64,000 nucleotides of DNA, from assembly GCA_964570585.1 (NCBI GenBank), contig CAZMYR010000005.1, positions 7,340-71,339 of the forward strand, in the 5' to 3' direction. Below are positions 53,581-62,235 of this stretch, one piece after another (the stretch's first letter is position 1; every line of letters starts with the position of its first letter). Below the pieces are notes generated by a model. It ran no database searches. It saw only the letters and a list, made by a program, of their open reading frames with translations, and was not told the DNA's origin. Position numbers and translations under genes: made by a program. Origin of the DNA: G020354945 sp964570585. Its GTDB lineage: Bacteria; Omnitrophota; Gorgyraeia; JABMRG01; JAFGKX01.

Positions 53581-54327
53581 TCACCTAATTGCTTTTTGAA
53601 CAACCTTGCTATTAATTTCTAATAAATCCGGGTTATTTTTTAATAATTGCATAATATCCCAGCTATTAAAGTAATTATTTTCAGGGTAAAGGGCTTCATA
53701 TACTCTTTTAATAAACTCAAAATCTTCTTTTGTGTCCAGCGTCCATCTGTATTTTGGGTATCTCAGCCAGCTGGGGGCCTTTACCGTCCCGATTACATAC
53801 CGATCATGCTCCTCGTAGAAATAAAGCGAAACATGTTCTCTTGCAGCCGAATCCTTAATATTTTCACCCATCCACTTCAAATCACTAAACCTAAAAACCT
53901 TGCAATCAAGTCCGCGGGGAAAGGTCATAGGGATACAATTAGAAACGAAATCCCATTTATTTTCTAAAAATTTTTCTATTGTTTTGTCCACCCAGTAGAC
54001 GTCAATAAGTGGGCAATCACCTGTCAACTCTATAATAATATCGGTACCGGTCCTTTTATGGCATTCAACAACTCGTTCTAAAACGTCTTCTTCACTTCCT
54101 TGAAAATAACCGACTTTTTCTTCTTTGGCCAATTGGCAGATGGCTTTATCTTGGGGATTTGTAGTTGTAGCAATAATAATCCCATGAATAAAGGAAGACC
54201 TTTTTAGCCGCAGAACCATATGAGCCAAAACCGGTATGTCGCATATAGGGCGCAATACCTTGCCTGGCAGACGAGAGGAAAATATCCTGGCTTCAATTGA
54301 AGCAACTATTTTAAGCTCGCCTTTCAT
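53581..54327 (-). CDS. SpsF/NeuA-like cytidylyltransferase
   Basis: About 248 aa from the ATG at 54327, which has GAAAGGAGAAGAGT just upstream; a longer frame from 54438 overlaps the next gene and has no homology. VASIEARIFSSRLPGKVLRPICDIPVLAHMVLRL is the conserved SpsF nucleotidyltransferase start, with IIATTTNPQDKAICQLA, GSEEDVLERVVECHKRTG, ELTGDCPLID and the conserved WTLDTKEDFEFIKRVY. SpsF proteins are thought to act on CMP-sugar donors in spore coat and nonulosonate pathways. It lies with neuB and other nonulosonate-like genes. Confidence 0.92.
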   Translation of the reverse strand: MKGELKIVASIEARIFSSRLPGKVLRPICDIPVLAHMVLRLKRSSFIHGIIIATTTNPQDKAICQLAKEEKVGYFQGSEEDVLERVVECHKRTGTDIIIELTGDCPLIDVYWVDKTIEKFLENKWDFVSNCIPMTFPRGLDCKVFRFSDLKWMGENIKDSAAREHVSLYFYEEHDRYVIGTVKAPSWLRYPKYRWTLDTKEDFEFIKRVYEALYPENNYFNSWDIMQLLKNNPDLLEINSKVVQKAIR

Positions 54328-54359
54328 ACTCTTCTCCTTTCTCAGAAATTTTATTTCTT

Positions 54360-55664
54360 TTATAGTTTCAAATCTTTTAAGATAGAATTTATATTTTGCC
54401 CATCCTGTATAGCATGTTCCATTCCCTGATATTTCCACAATCCATAACGGCCTATGGTTTTAACAGAATGAGAGATTAAAAACTTATCAATCTTTTTTAC
54501 TATTTTATCGCTACCAATGATGGGAATAACCATTCCATATTTAACCGATTGTCTAAATTTAAACTGGATATCATTAATAGATAAAATGCCATGTCTTGAA
54601 AAGTAATTTACTATTCTTTTTTCAATAATTGAAAAGTTATTTCTTTCGTTCGGCAAATATGTATAGATTACAGATATGGAACTTTTACCTTTAGGGCACA
54701 TCATGGAGTTAAAGTTCTTTAATATATAGGCTCTTACAAAAGGAACTTCTGGTTCAGGAAAATAAATCCAATGCTCAGATAAATCAATTTCTCTTTTTAA
54801 AGCAAAATTAAATATGCATATGCTGTTGTATTTAAGCTGTTTTGAGGCCTTTTTCATTGTAAGGGGAATATCATCGTCTATTATCTTAATCAACTCCACT
54901 AATGGAATCGTAGAAATAATTGACTTATAATCATAAGTTATGCCATCGGAAGAAATAGCCTCTTTTCTTTTTAAATCGATTTTTACTATTTCTTTGTTGT
55001 AATGAATATTTTTTATCTTTGAAGCTAACCTATTAGAGAATAAACCAATCCCTCCTCTTTTTAAATAATGTCTATTCTGTATCTCATTTTCTTTACGTTC
55101 CTCTTGACTTAATAATGCATACTTTAATATCTCATCTATACTTATCTCAGGAATAAGTGCTGGATCAAAAGAGAAGTCACTCCTCATCTTAAAGGGATTA
55201 GTTCGCCAGATCTTTTCATTATAAGGAAGCATAAACATGTTAGAGATTCCTTCGCCATAATTTGATAATATCCATTGGCCAAAAGATCTACCACCCCTTA
55301 ATCTACTATTAGATTTTATTTTAATAAAACTTTTAAGACATCTTAATTTATCTCTGTCCGAGAGGTAATAGATGTTTTTCTGGAAGGGATAAGGGATAAA
55401 ATTATTATCGTAATATATTGATGAAATTAATTTTTGTTTATAAAAATTACTTCCTAATATTTCATGAAAAAACTCAAGAATTTTTCTGTTAGGGACCCTA
55501 ATGAAATGCTCCCCTCTATCAAAAGAAAAACCCTCGATCTTATCTGTCTGGCATGCTCCGCCCGGAGACAGCTCTTTCTCAAGGACAATATAATCTCGTT
55601 TCAGGTGATAAGCGCAAGATAACCCTGTAATACCTGCTCCTATTATTAGCACATCTGTTCTCAT
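54360..55664 (-). CDS. FAD-dependent amine-oxidase-like/UDP-galactopyranose mutase-like protein
   Basis: 434 aa. N-terminal FAD site VLIIGAGITGLSCAYHL, EKELSPGGACQTDKIEGFSFDRGEHFIRVPN, KIWRTNPFKM and a C-terminal IGRYGLWKYQGMEHAIQDGQNI that is typical of protoporphyrinogen-oxidase-like and UGM-like flavoproteins of glycan clusters. The reaction is not certain; similar genes often lie beside polysaccharide operons. No signal peptide is visible. Confidence 0.83.
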   Translation of the reverse strand: MRTDVLIIGAGITGLSCAYHLKRDYIVLEKELSPGGACQTDKIEGFSFDRGEHFIRVPNRKILEFFHEILGSNFYKQKLISSIYYDNNFIPYPFQKNIYYLSDRDKLRCLKSFIKIKSNSRLRGGRSFGQWILSNYGEGISNMFMLPYNEKIWRTNPFKMRSDFSFDPALIPEISIDEILKYALLSQEERKENEIQNRHYLKRGGIGLFSNRLASKIKNIHYNKEIVKIDLKRKEAISSDGITYDYKSIISTIPLVELIKIIDDDIPLTMKKASKQLKYNSICIFNFALKREIDLSEHWIYFPEPEVPFVRAYILKNFNSMMCPKGKSSISVIYTYLPNERNNFSIIEKRIVNYFSRHGILSINDIQFKFRQSVKYGMVIPIIGSDKIVKKIDKFLISHSVKTIGRYGLWKYQGMEHAIQDGQNINSILKDLKL

Positions 55665-55673
55665 AGAGTTGGT

Positions 55674-56738
55674 CTATCTAAACATACTCCAAGTAAGCTC
55701 TTGCCCTACTTCTACCTTTTCCTTAATTTTCATACCAACAATCTTATCTATCTCATAAGGCATAATAGCCTCTGAAGGCGCCGGCCGTAAAACAGACAAT
55801 TTTTCACGGGTTATCATATCTCCAGGTTCTAAAGATACGGCTGCTCTTATACAGCGTCTCTGGACAATAACAGTTTCTTTCTCGTTCTCCTCGACCACCT
55901 TCATCCTGTTGCCAAAAGACTCCTCTAGTTCTCTTGAACGCAATACCATTTCTTTCCATGTCTTGGGGTTCATGGAAAAGACATGGTCAGGACCGGGAAG
56001 ACTATTATTATTGGTAAAATGTTTTTCTATAACTCTGGCACCTAGTGCAATTGCCCCCAATACTGTGGCATGGAAAGGGGTGTGATCAGAAAGCCCGATG
56101 ACTAATTCAGGGTATAAACTCTTGTATAATTTTAGAACGTTCAAAGAAACATATCTGAAATTCTCTTTACTGCCCGTATAATTGGTATTGCACTGTAGAA
56201 GAGCAAGCTGTTTATTAAGAGGAAGAATGGTATCTACAGCCCGGGTAACATCTTCTAATGTGGAGGTACCTGTGGATAAAATTAAAGACTTCCCTGTTTC
56301 AGCCAACCTTTTCAATATCTCCAACCAGGTAATCTCTCCTGAGCCGATTTTATACACAGAGACATATTTATCCAGATGCTCTATTGCTTCCATATCATAA
56401 GGTGAAGAGAGAAAGTCGATCCCTGCTTTATCACAGTGCTGTTTTAATTCTTCGGTCCATTCCCGAGAAATAGAAGCATCTTTGTAAACTTCATAAACCG
56501 GCTTTTGCCACTTGCTTTGATGGGATAATTGCCCGCCAAGTTTCTCAAATCCATATTTGCTTACGATTTTATCTGCGGTGAAGTGTTGAAATTTAGCCCC
56601 ATTAGCGCCTGCCTCCTTAGCAAGAGAAATGAGATCCTTTGCCTTTTGCAAATCGCCATCATGATTAGAGGCAATATCAGCAATAAAATATACAGGTGAA
56701 TTCTCAGAAATATCCTTATTACCTATACAGAAAGCCAT
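55674..56738 (-). CDS. neuB: NeuB-type nonulosonate synthase with SAF domain
   Basis: About 354 aa. TIM barrel: FIADIASNHDGDLQKAKDLI near 21, GAKFQHFTADKI, DFLSSPYDMEAIEHL, YKIGSGEITW, GLSDHTPFHATVLGA and IEKHFTNNNSLPGPDHVFSMNP, followed by a C-terminal SAF (antifreeze-like) domain with IRAAVSLEPGDMITREKL and VGMKIKEKVEVGQEL. It condenses a hexose with PEP to form a nine-carbon acid (NeuAc, pseudaminate or legionaminate type). The ATG at 56738 has GAGG upstream; a GTG three codons earlier overlaps the previous stop as GTGA. Confidence 0.94.
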   Translation of the reverse strand: MAFCIGNKDISENSPVYFIADIASNHDGDLQKAKDLISLAKEAGANGAKFQHFTADKIVSKYGFEKLGGQLSHQSKWQKPVYEVYKDASISREWTEELKQHCDKAGIDFLSSPYDMEAIEHLDKYVSVYKIGSGEITWLEILKRLAETGKSLILSTGTSTLEDVTRAVDTILPLNKQLALLQCNTNYTGSKENFRYVSLNVLKLYKSLYPELVIGLSDHTPFHATVLGAIALGARVIEKHFTNNNSLPGPDHVFSMNPKTWKEMVLRSRELEESFGNRMKVVEENEKETVIVQRRCIRAAVSLEPGDMITREKLSVLRPAPSEAIMPYEIDKIVGMKIKEKVEVGQELTWSMFR

Positions 56739-56743
56739 CTTTT

Positions 56744-57646
56744 TCACCTCTTCATATTACCTTGAAAATTGCTCGTATAATCCTTATAAAAGGCCTTTAT
56801 GGAATCTTCTATTTTAGGCAAACGTATATCTAAAGCATCCTGAATCTTTCTTACATCTAAACTTAAATTCTTGCCTCTTTTTGCTTTAAAAGGGAAACTA
56901 TCAACAGAAATTTTGTTTATAAGATGTTTATTAAGCTGGAATATCTCTGAGATGCGCATAGCAAAATCATGCTTGCTTAAAGAATCAGTGCTTCCTAGAT
57001 TATATATCCCATTTAAATTTTTATGGAAAGCCTCATATAAGATTTCTGCCAAAAACTTTGTGTAAATCGATGAGAATATAACGTCATAAAAGGCATTGAT
57101 AGGCTTCCCATTCTTTAAAGAATTGAGAATCCATTCGGCTAAACTAAATTTTTCCTGGATATTCCATCCAAAAAAATTTGTCCTTATTATCAAAGTATCT
57201 TTATAATCTAGAGCAAACTTTTCACCTAAAAGCTTTGTCTGGCCATAATAATTTATCGGGTTTACCTGTTCTTCCTGAAAATCCCCTTTCGTTCCATCGT
57301 ATACAGAATCTGTCGATATATACACCAATTGACATCTGGCCTTTTCTAAAGACCTCACAACATTTTTTGTCACCTCAACATTTAGCTGGTATGCTAAGGT
57401 TTTATCCTCTTCACATCTATCCACATCCGTCAATGCTGCACAATGTATAAGTACATCTGGATGAAATTTGTTGATTAATTCATCTATCTTATCTGCATCA
57501 AGCAAATTTAAATTAACTGCCCTAATGCCTTCTATATTTACTTTATGGGTATGATAAATACCCAATACTTTATACTTATCCCTATATGCAAATGCAAGAT
57601 TGCTACCTAATAAACCACTAACTCCCGTTATCAATATCCTTGCCAT
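56744..57646 (-). CDS. dTDP-4-dehydrorhamnose reductase-like SDR (RmlD/RfbD type)
   Basis: 300 aa. NAD(P) site ILITGVSGLLGSNLAFAY, VLIHCAALTDVDRCEEDKTLAYQLNVEVTKN, YISTDSVYDGTKGDF with YYGQTKLLGEKFA (Tyr-x3-Lys), and IIRTNFFGWN. RmlD reduces dTDP-4-keto-rhamnose, but similar proteins serve other keto-sugars; without RmlABC nearby the substrate is open. Confidence 0.88.
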   Translation of the reverse strand: MARILITGVSGLLGSNLAFAYRDKYKVLGIYHTHKVNIEGIRAVNLNLLDADKIDELINKFHPDVLIHCAALTDVDRCEEDKTLAYQLNVEVTKNVVRSLEKARCQLVYISTDSVYDGTKGDFQEEQVNPINYYGQTKLLGEKFALDYKDTLIIRTNFFGWNIQEKFSLAEWILNSLKNGKPINAFYDVIFSSIYTKFLAEILYEAFHKNLNGIYNLGSTDSLSKHDFAMRISEIFQLNKHLINKISVDSFPFKAKRGKNLSLDVRKIQDALDIRLPKIEDSIKAFYKDYTSNFQGNMKR

Positions 57647-57664
57647 CGAATCACTTATAATCTT

Positions 57665-58366
57665 TTAATATATTCTATTTTTCACTTCCTCTAATTTATC
57701 ATCCGGAATAGGATCCCAGTATTTCGAATTTGTCTTTGAAGGGATCTTTAAAATCAACCTAAAATCTCCTTTTGATAATATCTTTATCGATTCTATTAAA
57801 ACCTCTGCACACAAAAAATCTATTTGCTGGCGTATTTGATAATAAGTCTTTGATTTTATGTCCATTTCTTTTTGAATAATAATATCACCCCAATCTATCT
57901 CTTCAGTAACAAAATGGCATGTAGCACCAACAGGGCCATTATTATATAAAGCCCACTCAACATTAGTACACCCTCTATATATAGGAATTAGTCCTGGATG
58001 AGAATTTATAGTTCCTATTTTAGGAAGTCTAAGTATATTATATTTGACAATCCCAGCTCCTCCTAAAATTATAAGATCAGGAGATATTTTTTTAATCAAA
58101 TTCACACATTTTTTACTCGATTGATCTTTGACAAAATACGTCGGGATGAACTTTCCGTCCAAGATATCACTCATAGTTTTAAATTTAAAACACTCACCCA
58201 TTTTCTCACTATATCTATTTTGGATAACAGTATTCATTTTGGGGTTGCGTTGGGCAATAATGCACTTTAAATCAAAACCATTTTTTAAAATCGACTCTAT
58301 ATATAACAAACCTGCAGGATGCTCAAAATACATTAACACAATAATGCTTAATTTATTACTACGCAT
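57665..58366 (-). CDS. Formyltransferase-family sugar N-formyltransferase
   Basis: 233 aa. Short formyltransferase domain with the catalytic set: SPDLIILGGAGIVKYNIL, INSHPGLIPIYRGCTNVEWAL (Asn, His) near 138 and CHFVTEEIDWGDIIIQ (Asp) near 170. A second, different formyltransferase than that at 37620. It sits among pseudaminate-like genes where an acetyltransferase (PseH) would usually act, so it may formylate the 4-amino group instead. Confidence 0.9.
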   Translation of the reverse strand: MRSNKLSIIVLMYFEHPAGLLYIESILKNGFDLKCIIAQRNPKMNTVIQNRYSEKMGECFKFKTMSDILDGKFIPTYFVKDQSSKKCVNLIKKISPDLIILGGAGIVKYNILRLPKIGTINSHPGLIPIYRGCTNVEWALYNNGPVGATCHFVTEEIDWGDIIIQKEMDIKSKTYYQIRQQIDFLCAEVLIESIKILSKGDFRLILKIPSKTNSKYWDPIPDDKLEEVKNRIY

Positions 58367-58377
58367 TTTAAAAATAT

Positions 58378-59070
58378 TTAGAGTGTATGATTGGTCTGTT
58401 TTTCTAAAAGATACATGATATCGAAATTTTTGGGATTATCTAACCTGGGATATACTTCTTTCTTAATCAACTTCAAATACTTAAATCTCTCCTCAAAGAA
58501 TCTGGCAAAATCAGCCTTCCATAATAAATTTTCCTCACCTCGATAATTAATCATTTTATATTCATCAGAAAAATATTCGTATCCCCAAATATATCTTCTG
58601 GAACATCTATAAATCTCATCTAAAACAATATTAATATCATTTGGTAATATATGGACTAATAGTGTACTAGTAAAAACCAAATCAAAAAATGAATCTTTGA
58701 ATGGGATATCAAAAGCGGAACCTTTTATTATATTAATATCTCTGCCTTTAGTATTTGTTGTAGCTATATCCACAGCATTTTTTTGAAGTTCAATACCATA
58801 TAAATTTTTATATCCCATGTTGCTGAGTACTAAAAGTTGAGTGCCTATATTACAACCAACCTCTAAAATACTATTTATCTTTAGGCCCGATAGGAATTGT
58901 TTATTTAATTCCGTTCTGGTTTTCCCAGCAATTACATTTTTATAAACCTCATCCATTTCCTGAGCTGTTGTTGGATTCCTCTTGGTGTATTCCCTTCCAA
59001 ATTCGGAATTCCACTTCTTCATCTGCTCGGTGTCAGTGTAGATTTTCTCTTTTTTAGAATTTTCTGTCAT
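58378..59070 (-). CDS. Pseudaminic-acid-pathway-associated SAM methyltransferase
   Basis: 230 aa. SILEVGCNIGTQLLVLSNMGYKNLYGIE near 72 and IPFKDSFFDLVFTSTLLVHILPNDINIVLDEIYRC near 125, followed by RYIWGYEYFSDEYKMINYRGEENLLWKADFARFFEE. The YEYF..YRG..LLWK pattern is that of the methylase family found with pseudaminate genes. N-terminal region (residues 1-60) has the family's EFGREYTKRNP feature. Substrate likely a UDP-sugar intermediate or the finished acid. Confidence 0.9.
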   Translation of the reverse strand: MTENSKKEKIYTDTEQMKKWNSEFGREYTKRNPTTAQEMDEVYKNVIAGKTRTELNKQFLSGLKINSILEVGCNIGTQLLVLSNMGYKNLYGIELQKNAVDIATTNTKGRDINIIKGSAFDIPFKDSFFDLVFTSTLLVHILPNDINIVLDEIYRCSRRYIWGYEYFSDEYKMINYRGEENLLWKADFARFFEERFKYLKLIKKEVYPRLDNPKNFDIMYLLEKQTNHTL

Positions 59071-59105
59071 AAATCTTATCTCCTTTATATCTGCACTCTG
59101 CTTTT

Positions 59106-60089
59106 TTATTGTTCAGCAACCATCTTTTTTAGGTCTTCTACAGAATACCAATCTGAATTATTGTCGCTTCTGTATCCGTCAAAATCAAAATCTAATGGCC
59201 TGCCGCCGTTTTGCCTTTTTTTATGGTTTACTACATAAGGGTAGGTTATAAATTTATCTTTGTATTCATATGTGAAAATGCCGTTATCTTTCGGCACTAA
59301 GGTCTCATGCAATTTTTCTCCTGCTCGTATACCGCTTATTTTCTGTTTACAGTCAGGGCATACAGCCTTGGCCAAATCGGTTATTTTAATGCTGGGCATC
59401 TTGGGAATAAAGATCTCGCCGCCCTTCATTTCTTTGATGCAGTTTATGACAAAATTAATCCCCTGCTCTAACGTTATCCAGAATCTTGTCATTCTTGGAT
59501 CTGTTACAGGAACCATACCTATGTTTCTATGCTCTTTGAAAAAAGGAACCACGCTTCCCCGCGAACCAAATACATTTCCATATCTAACTACACTGAATCT
59601 GGTTCCTCCGGGAGAATAGTTATTCGCTGCTATAAACATTTTCTCTGCGCATAATTTAGTAGCGCCATATAAGTTTATGGGATTTGCTGCCTTATCTGTA
59701 CTTAAGGCAACAATTTTTTTAACCCCATTATCTATGGCGACATTAATCACATTCTCAGCTCCCATAATATTTGTCTTAACTGCCTCAAAGGGATTATACT
59801 CAGCAGTTGGAACTATCTTTAAAGCTGCTGCATGAACAACAATATCAACATTATGAAATGCTCTGTGCAAGCGATCTGGATCCCGCACATCCCCTATAAA
59901 ATATCTAATATTCTTATATTTTTTTATGCTAAATATTTTGCTCATCTCATACTGCTTCATTTCATCACGGCTAAAGATAATCAACTTGCGGAGATTGTAT
60001 TTTTTTAACACAATCTCAGTGAATTTTTGCCCAAACGAACCCGTGCCACCAGTAACCAAGACAATTTTGTTCCTAAATACGTCTTTCAT
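59106..60089 (-). CDS. pseB: UDP-GlcNAc 4,6-dehydratase (PseB/FlaA1-type, extended SDR)
   Basis: 327 aa. VLVTGGTGSFGQKFTEIVLKK near 11, VVHAAALKIVPTAEYNPFEAVKTNIMGAENVI near 85, ALSTDKAANPINLYGATKLCAEKMF (catalytic Lys near 130, Tyr-x3-Lys) and RYGNVFGSRGSVVPFF. This is the PseB/FlaA1 inverting dehydratase that starts pseudaminate or 2,4-diamino-sugar synthesis from UDP-GlcNAc. The C-terminal part contains an extra CPDCKQ stretch before GIRAGEKLHE. It is the second gene after the HTH protein, with a plausible ribosome site GGAG upstream. Confidence 0.94.
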   Translation of the reverse strand: MKDVFRNKIVLVTGGTGSFGQKFTEIVLKKYNLRKLIIFSRDEMKQYEMSKIFSIKKYKNIRYFIGDVRDPDRLHRAFHNVDIVVHAAALKIVPTAEYNPFEAVKTNIMGAENVINVAIDNGVKKIVALSTDKAANPINLYGATKLCAEKMFIAANNYSPGGTRFSVVRYGNVFGSRGSVVPFFKEHRNIGMVPVTDPRMTRFWITLEQGINFVINCIKEMKGGEIFIPKMPSIKITDLAKAVCPDCKQKISGIRAGEKLHETLVPKDNGIFTYEYKDKFITYPYVVNHKKRQNGGRPLDFDFDGYRSDNNSDWYSVEDLKKMVAEQ

Positions 60090-60112
60090 ATGAATCTCCT
60101 CCGGTAACCTTA

Positions 60113-60352
60113 CTACTCGTCTATGCCTTCATGAACCCACCTGCGGGCCTCATTGTAAGTCTTGCCAACAGTATCTTCTAACTTTGGTGATACAACACGC
60201 AATATTTCTTTTCCTAGAATCCGATACTGCTTGCCTACCTTTGCCGCCCTTATAAGCCCTTTTTTAATAAGCCGCTGCATGGTGCTACTGCTTATTTTTA
60301 AAATCTCTTCTGTCTCTTTAACAGTATAAACAGTGCTTTCATTTATCTCCAT
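60113..60352 (-). CDS. Small excisionase/MerR-like HTH DNA-binding protein
   Basis: 79 aa. YTVKETEEILKISSSTMQRLIKKGLIRAAKVGKQYRI is the HTH_17 (excisionase/MerR-type) helix-turn-helix with wing, followed by a C-terminal tail LEDTVGKTYNEARRWVHEGIDE. First gene of the following long cluster, 24 bases before the dehydratase gene. In the cluster it probably regulates expression (possibly through the repeats in its own promoter), though such proteins can also be directionality factors. No integrase lies nearby. Confidence 0.85.
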   Translation of the reverse strand: MEINESTVYTVKETEEILKISSSTMQRLIKKGLIRAAKVGKQYRILGKEILRVVSPKLEDTVGKTYNEARRWVHEGIDE

Positions 60353-60399
60353 TGTCCTATCTCCTCAATTTTAAATGGGTTAACTGCTACATTGAAGAT

Positions 60400-60428
60400 A
60401 GCCTATCATATATAATTTTAAATGTCAA
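60400..60428 (-). promoter_or_regulatory. Sigma70-type promoter candidate upstream of the HTH gene
   Basis: On the minus strand a perfect -35 TTGACA (60423-60428) is followed after 17 bases by an extended -10, TGA-TAGGCT (the -10 hexamer at 60400-60405). The likely start lies about 50 bases ahead of the HTH start codon at 60352. It would drive the HTH gene and, through short spacings, many of the downstream glycan genes. Confidence 0.6.
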
Positions 60429-60473
60429 TAGTATTCATTAGGTATCATTAGTATTCTTTAATGTGCATTAGTT
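60424..60473. repeat. Five 10-bp-phased TCATTA-type repeats overlapping the -35
   Basis: Cores TCAATA, TCATTA, TCATTA, TCTTTA and GCATTA begin at 60425, 60435, 60445, 60455 and 60465, exactly 10 bases apart. The first overlaps the -35 box. The same phased core occurs three times before the GT2 gene at 34093. The rest of the spacer 60474-60572 shows no recognisable feature. Confidence 0.75.
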
Positions 60474-60572
60474 TTGTATATCAGCTCTATAATCTTGGGA
60501 ATTATATAAAATTTTGTATAGAAAAATGCTACTATCAACATCCATATTATAACTAATATCTTCTTTATATTA

Positions 60573-61655
60573 TTATAATTCATACCCAATCTTATGCTTA
60601 TATCTATTAAACACTATTTCTGCAATTACTTCATGGCCGTACTTTGTCCAATGCGGCTCTGTATCATAATAAAGTCTGCTCTTGCTCTCCTTACTCTCCA
60701 GGAGCAACCCTGGCAGCAAATCTATATATTCAATATTGTTTCTATATAAAATATCGGCTAAAACCTTATTCGGCCTCTCAACATCGTAATCCTGGAATTT
60801 ATTTATCGCATCTCTACAATATATCTGTTCTTTGAGTGGGATAAGTAATACTATAAAATCCGTTCCATTCTCATATGCAATTTTGTTCATTTCTTTAAGT
60901 TTTTTTTCAACTCCATTCAGAAGCACTTGCAACGATTCAGGATATTCCTTTAAGAATATATCACGCTTATCGTTTATTCCTAAAGAAAGCATAATGCTGC
61001 GTATTTTTGGGAATGTTATATATAATCTATCCCTTATCAAAGCAACCAGATGCAACTCATTTATCTTTTTCCTTATAAAACGTACCGGTGTTATCCTTTC
61101 CGCTTTAAGCCTTTCTGGCGAATAATCCATAGTAAATCGGTAATCGTTTTCCAAACAAAAACCTAAGAATATAAAATCCGGTTTATATTTTAAAACTCTG
61201 TTAAATACCTCTATATATTCGCCCATATCATAACCATATACAGCAGCATTTATAACCTCTACCTTTTCATCGACCTTTTGATTAAGGCGTTGCTCTAAAA
61301 GATGTGTAAATACCTCATTATCATTTACTCCCCAGCCAAAGACAAAGGAATCGCCAATGAAAACTATCCTGGTTATATCTTCAGGCTTTTCTAGAGTATA
61401 ATCTTTTAAGCTTCTAAAACCTCCTGAGTCTGTTGTGAAGGTTACGTTAAACTGGTCTTTTAAAATCATCCTTCCTTTATAATTTGGCTTCGGGACATAC
61501 GGCAGGACTTTATCTTTATCTTCTGTTCGCCACTCATAGTTTATCTTGCAAACAACTATCTGCGGATAGAATAACCGCAAACTCACTTCTATAATAAAAA
61601 ATACAAAACACAAGGAAGCAAACAGCAAAAGAATATTTATCAATTTTTTATTCAT
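60573..61655 (-). CDS. Membrane-anchored SGNH/GDSL hydrolase
   Basis: 360 aa. N-terminal membrane segment LINILLLFASLCFVFFIIEVSL (about 5-26) with periplasmic body. Catalytic blocks: block I VFIGDSFVFGWGVND near 98 (Ser nucleophile in GDS), block III-like LGFCLENDYR near 164 with the Asn, and the C-terminal block V YDTEPHWTKYGHEVIAEIV near 335, with Asp and His. Related proteins de-O-acetylate or transfer acyl groups on surface polysaccharide (AlgX/DltD-like). It would act in the periplasm. Confidence 0.86.
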   Translation of the reverse strand: MNKKLINILLLFASLCFVFFIIEVSLRLFYPQIVVCKINYEWRTEDKDKVLPYVPKPNYKGRMILKDQFNVTFTTDSGGFRSLKDYTLEKPEDITRIVFIGDSFVFGWGVNDNEVFTHLLEQRLNQKVDEKVEVINAAVYGYDMGEYIEVFNRVLKYKPDFIFLGFCLENDYRFTMDYSPERLKAERITPVRFIRKKINELHLVALIRDRLYITFPKIRSIMLSLGINDKRDIFLKEYPESLQVLLNGVEKKLKEMNKIAYENGTDFIVLLIPLKEQIYCRDAINKFQDYDVERPNKVLADILYRNNIEYIDLLPGLLLESKESKSRLYYDTEPHWTKYGHEVIAEIVFNRYKHKIGYEL

Positions 61656-61673
61656 AGGACACTAATTTTAACG

Positions 61674-62235
61674 CTATAATGGCTTTATCTTTACATTATT
61701 TCTTATCTTAGAAACAGAATATCTACTTTTGCAGTAACTACAAATTGCCGAATTCTTTTTCAATTTTAACGGATAACCGCACCTGCAGACATACCCTTTT
61801 ACCTCTGCTGGAACTCCATAGACAAGGCTATAGGGTAAAATATCCTTTGTCACAACAGAACCCATTCCCACCATGCAATATTCTGCCAATGTTATACCAC
61901 AACCTATAACTGCTCTGGCACCAATAGTGGCGCCTTCCTCTACCACAGTTTCTTTTGTCTCTTCAGTAGGTTTTGATGTAACAAGTTTCTCTGAGCCACT
62001 ATAAGACTCTAAACATAATATCATACAATGTCTGGTTAGGCCTCATCAAGTCAAGATCGATGTTAGGTTTAATATTAAACCCAGCTAAGGCCTGGTCTAA
62101 TAAATAACGGTGCTGGGCGGTAACGCATATAATAGGATTTAACTTAGCATTATACTATTTAGCAAGCTCAATAACCGGAGCCATCTTTATAACTTCTAGC
62201 CGTGTGCCAAAAACAAATAGAATCTTTTTTATCAT
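61674..62235 (-). pseudogene. Deletion chimera: wecB N-terminus joined to acetyltransferase C-terminus
   Basis: From an ATG at 62235 (overlapping the preceding methyltransferase stop as ATGA) the frame reads ILFVFGTRLEVIKMAPVIEL, then an in-frame TAG, then ICVTAQHRYLLDQALAGFNI and DLDLMRPNQTLYDI, a clear WecB N-terminus. At about 62000-62020 the sequence changes to a different frame and reads SEKLVTS..ETVVEEGATIGARAVIGCGITLAEYCMVGMGSVVTKDI and a CRCG..ICSYC ribbon, ending at 61674. This second part is nearly the same as the C-terminal half of the acetyltransferase at 63010-63624. The intact 116-codon tail frame would have its own ATG at 62024, but it lacks half of the beta-helix. This is a recombination scar. 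Confidence 0.85.

Noticed and set aside
53573..53603. Ten-codon N-terminal extension of the Gfo/Idh protein
   Set aside because: The ATG at 53573 follows AGGTGA and starts the NAD-binding strand directly; the extension lies over the upstream gene's end.
60113..60352. HTH protein as part of a mobile element (excisionase)
   Set aside because: No integrase, attachment repeat or phage gene is near; its position before the dehydratase gene favours a regulator, though the family is also used as excisionase.
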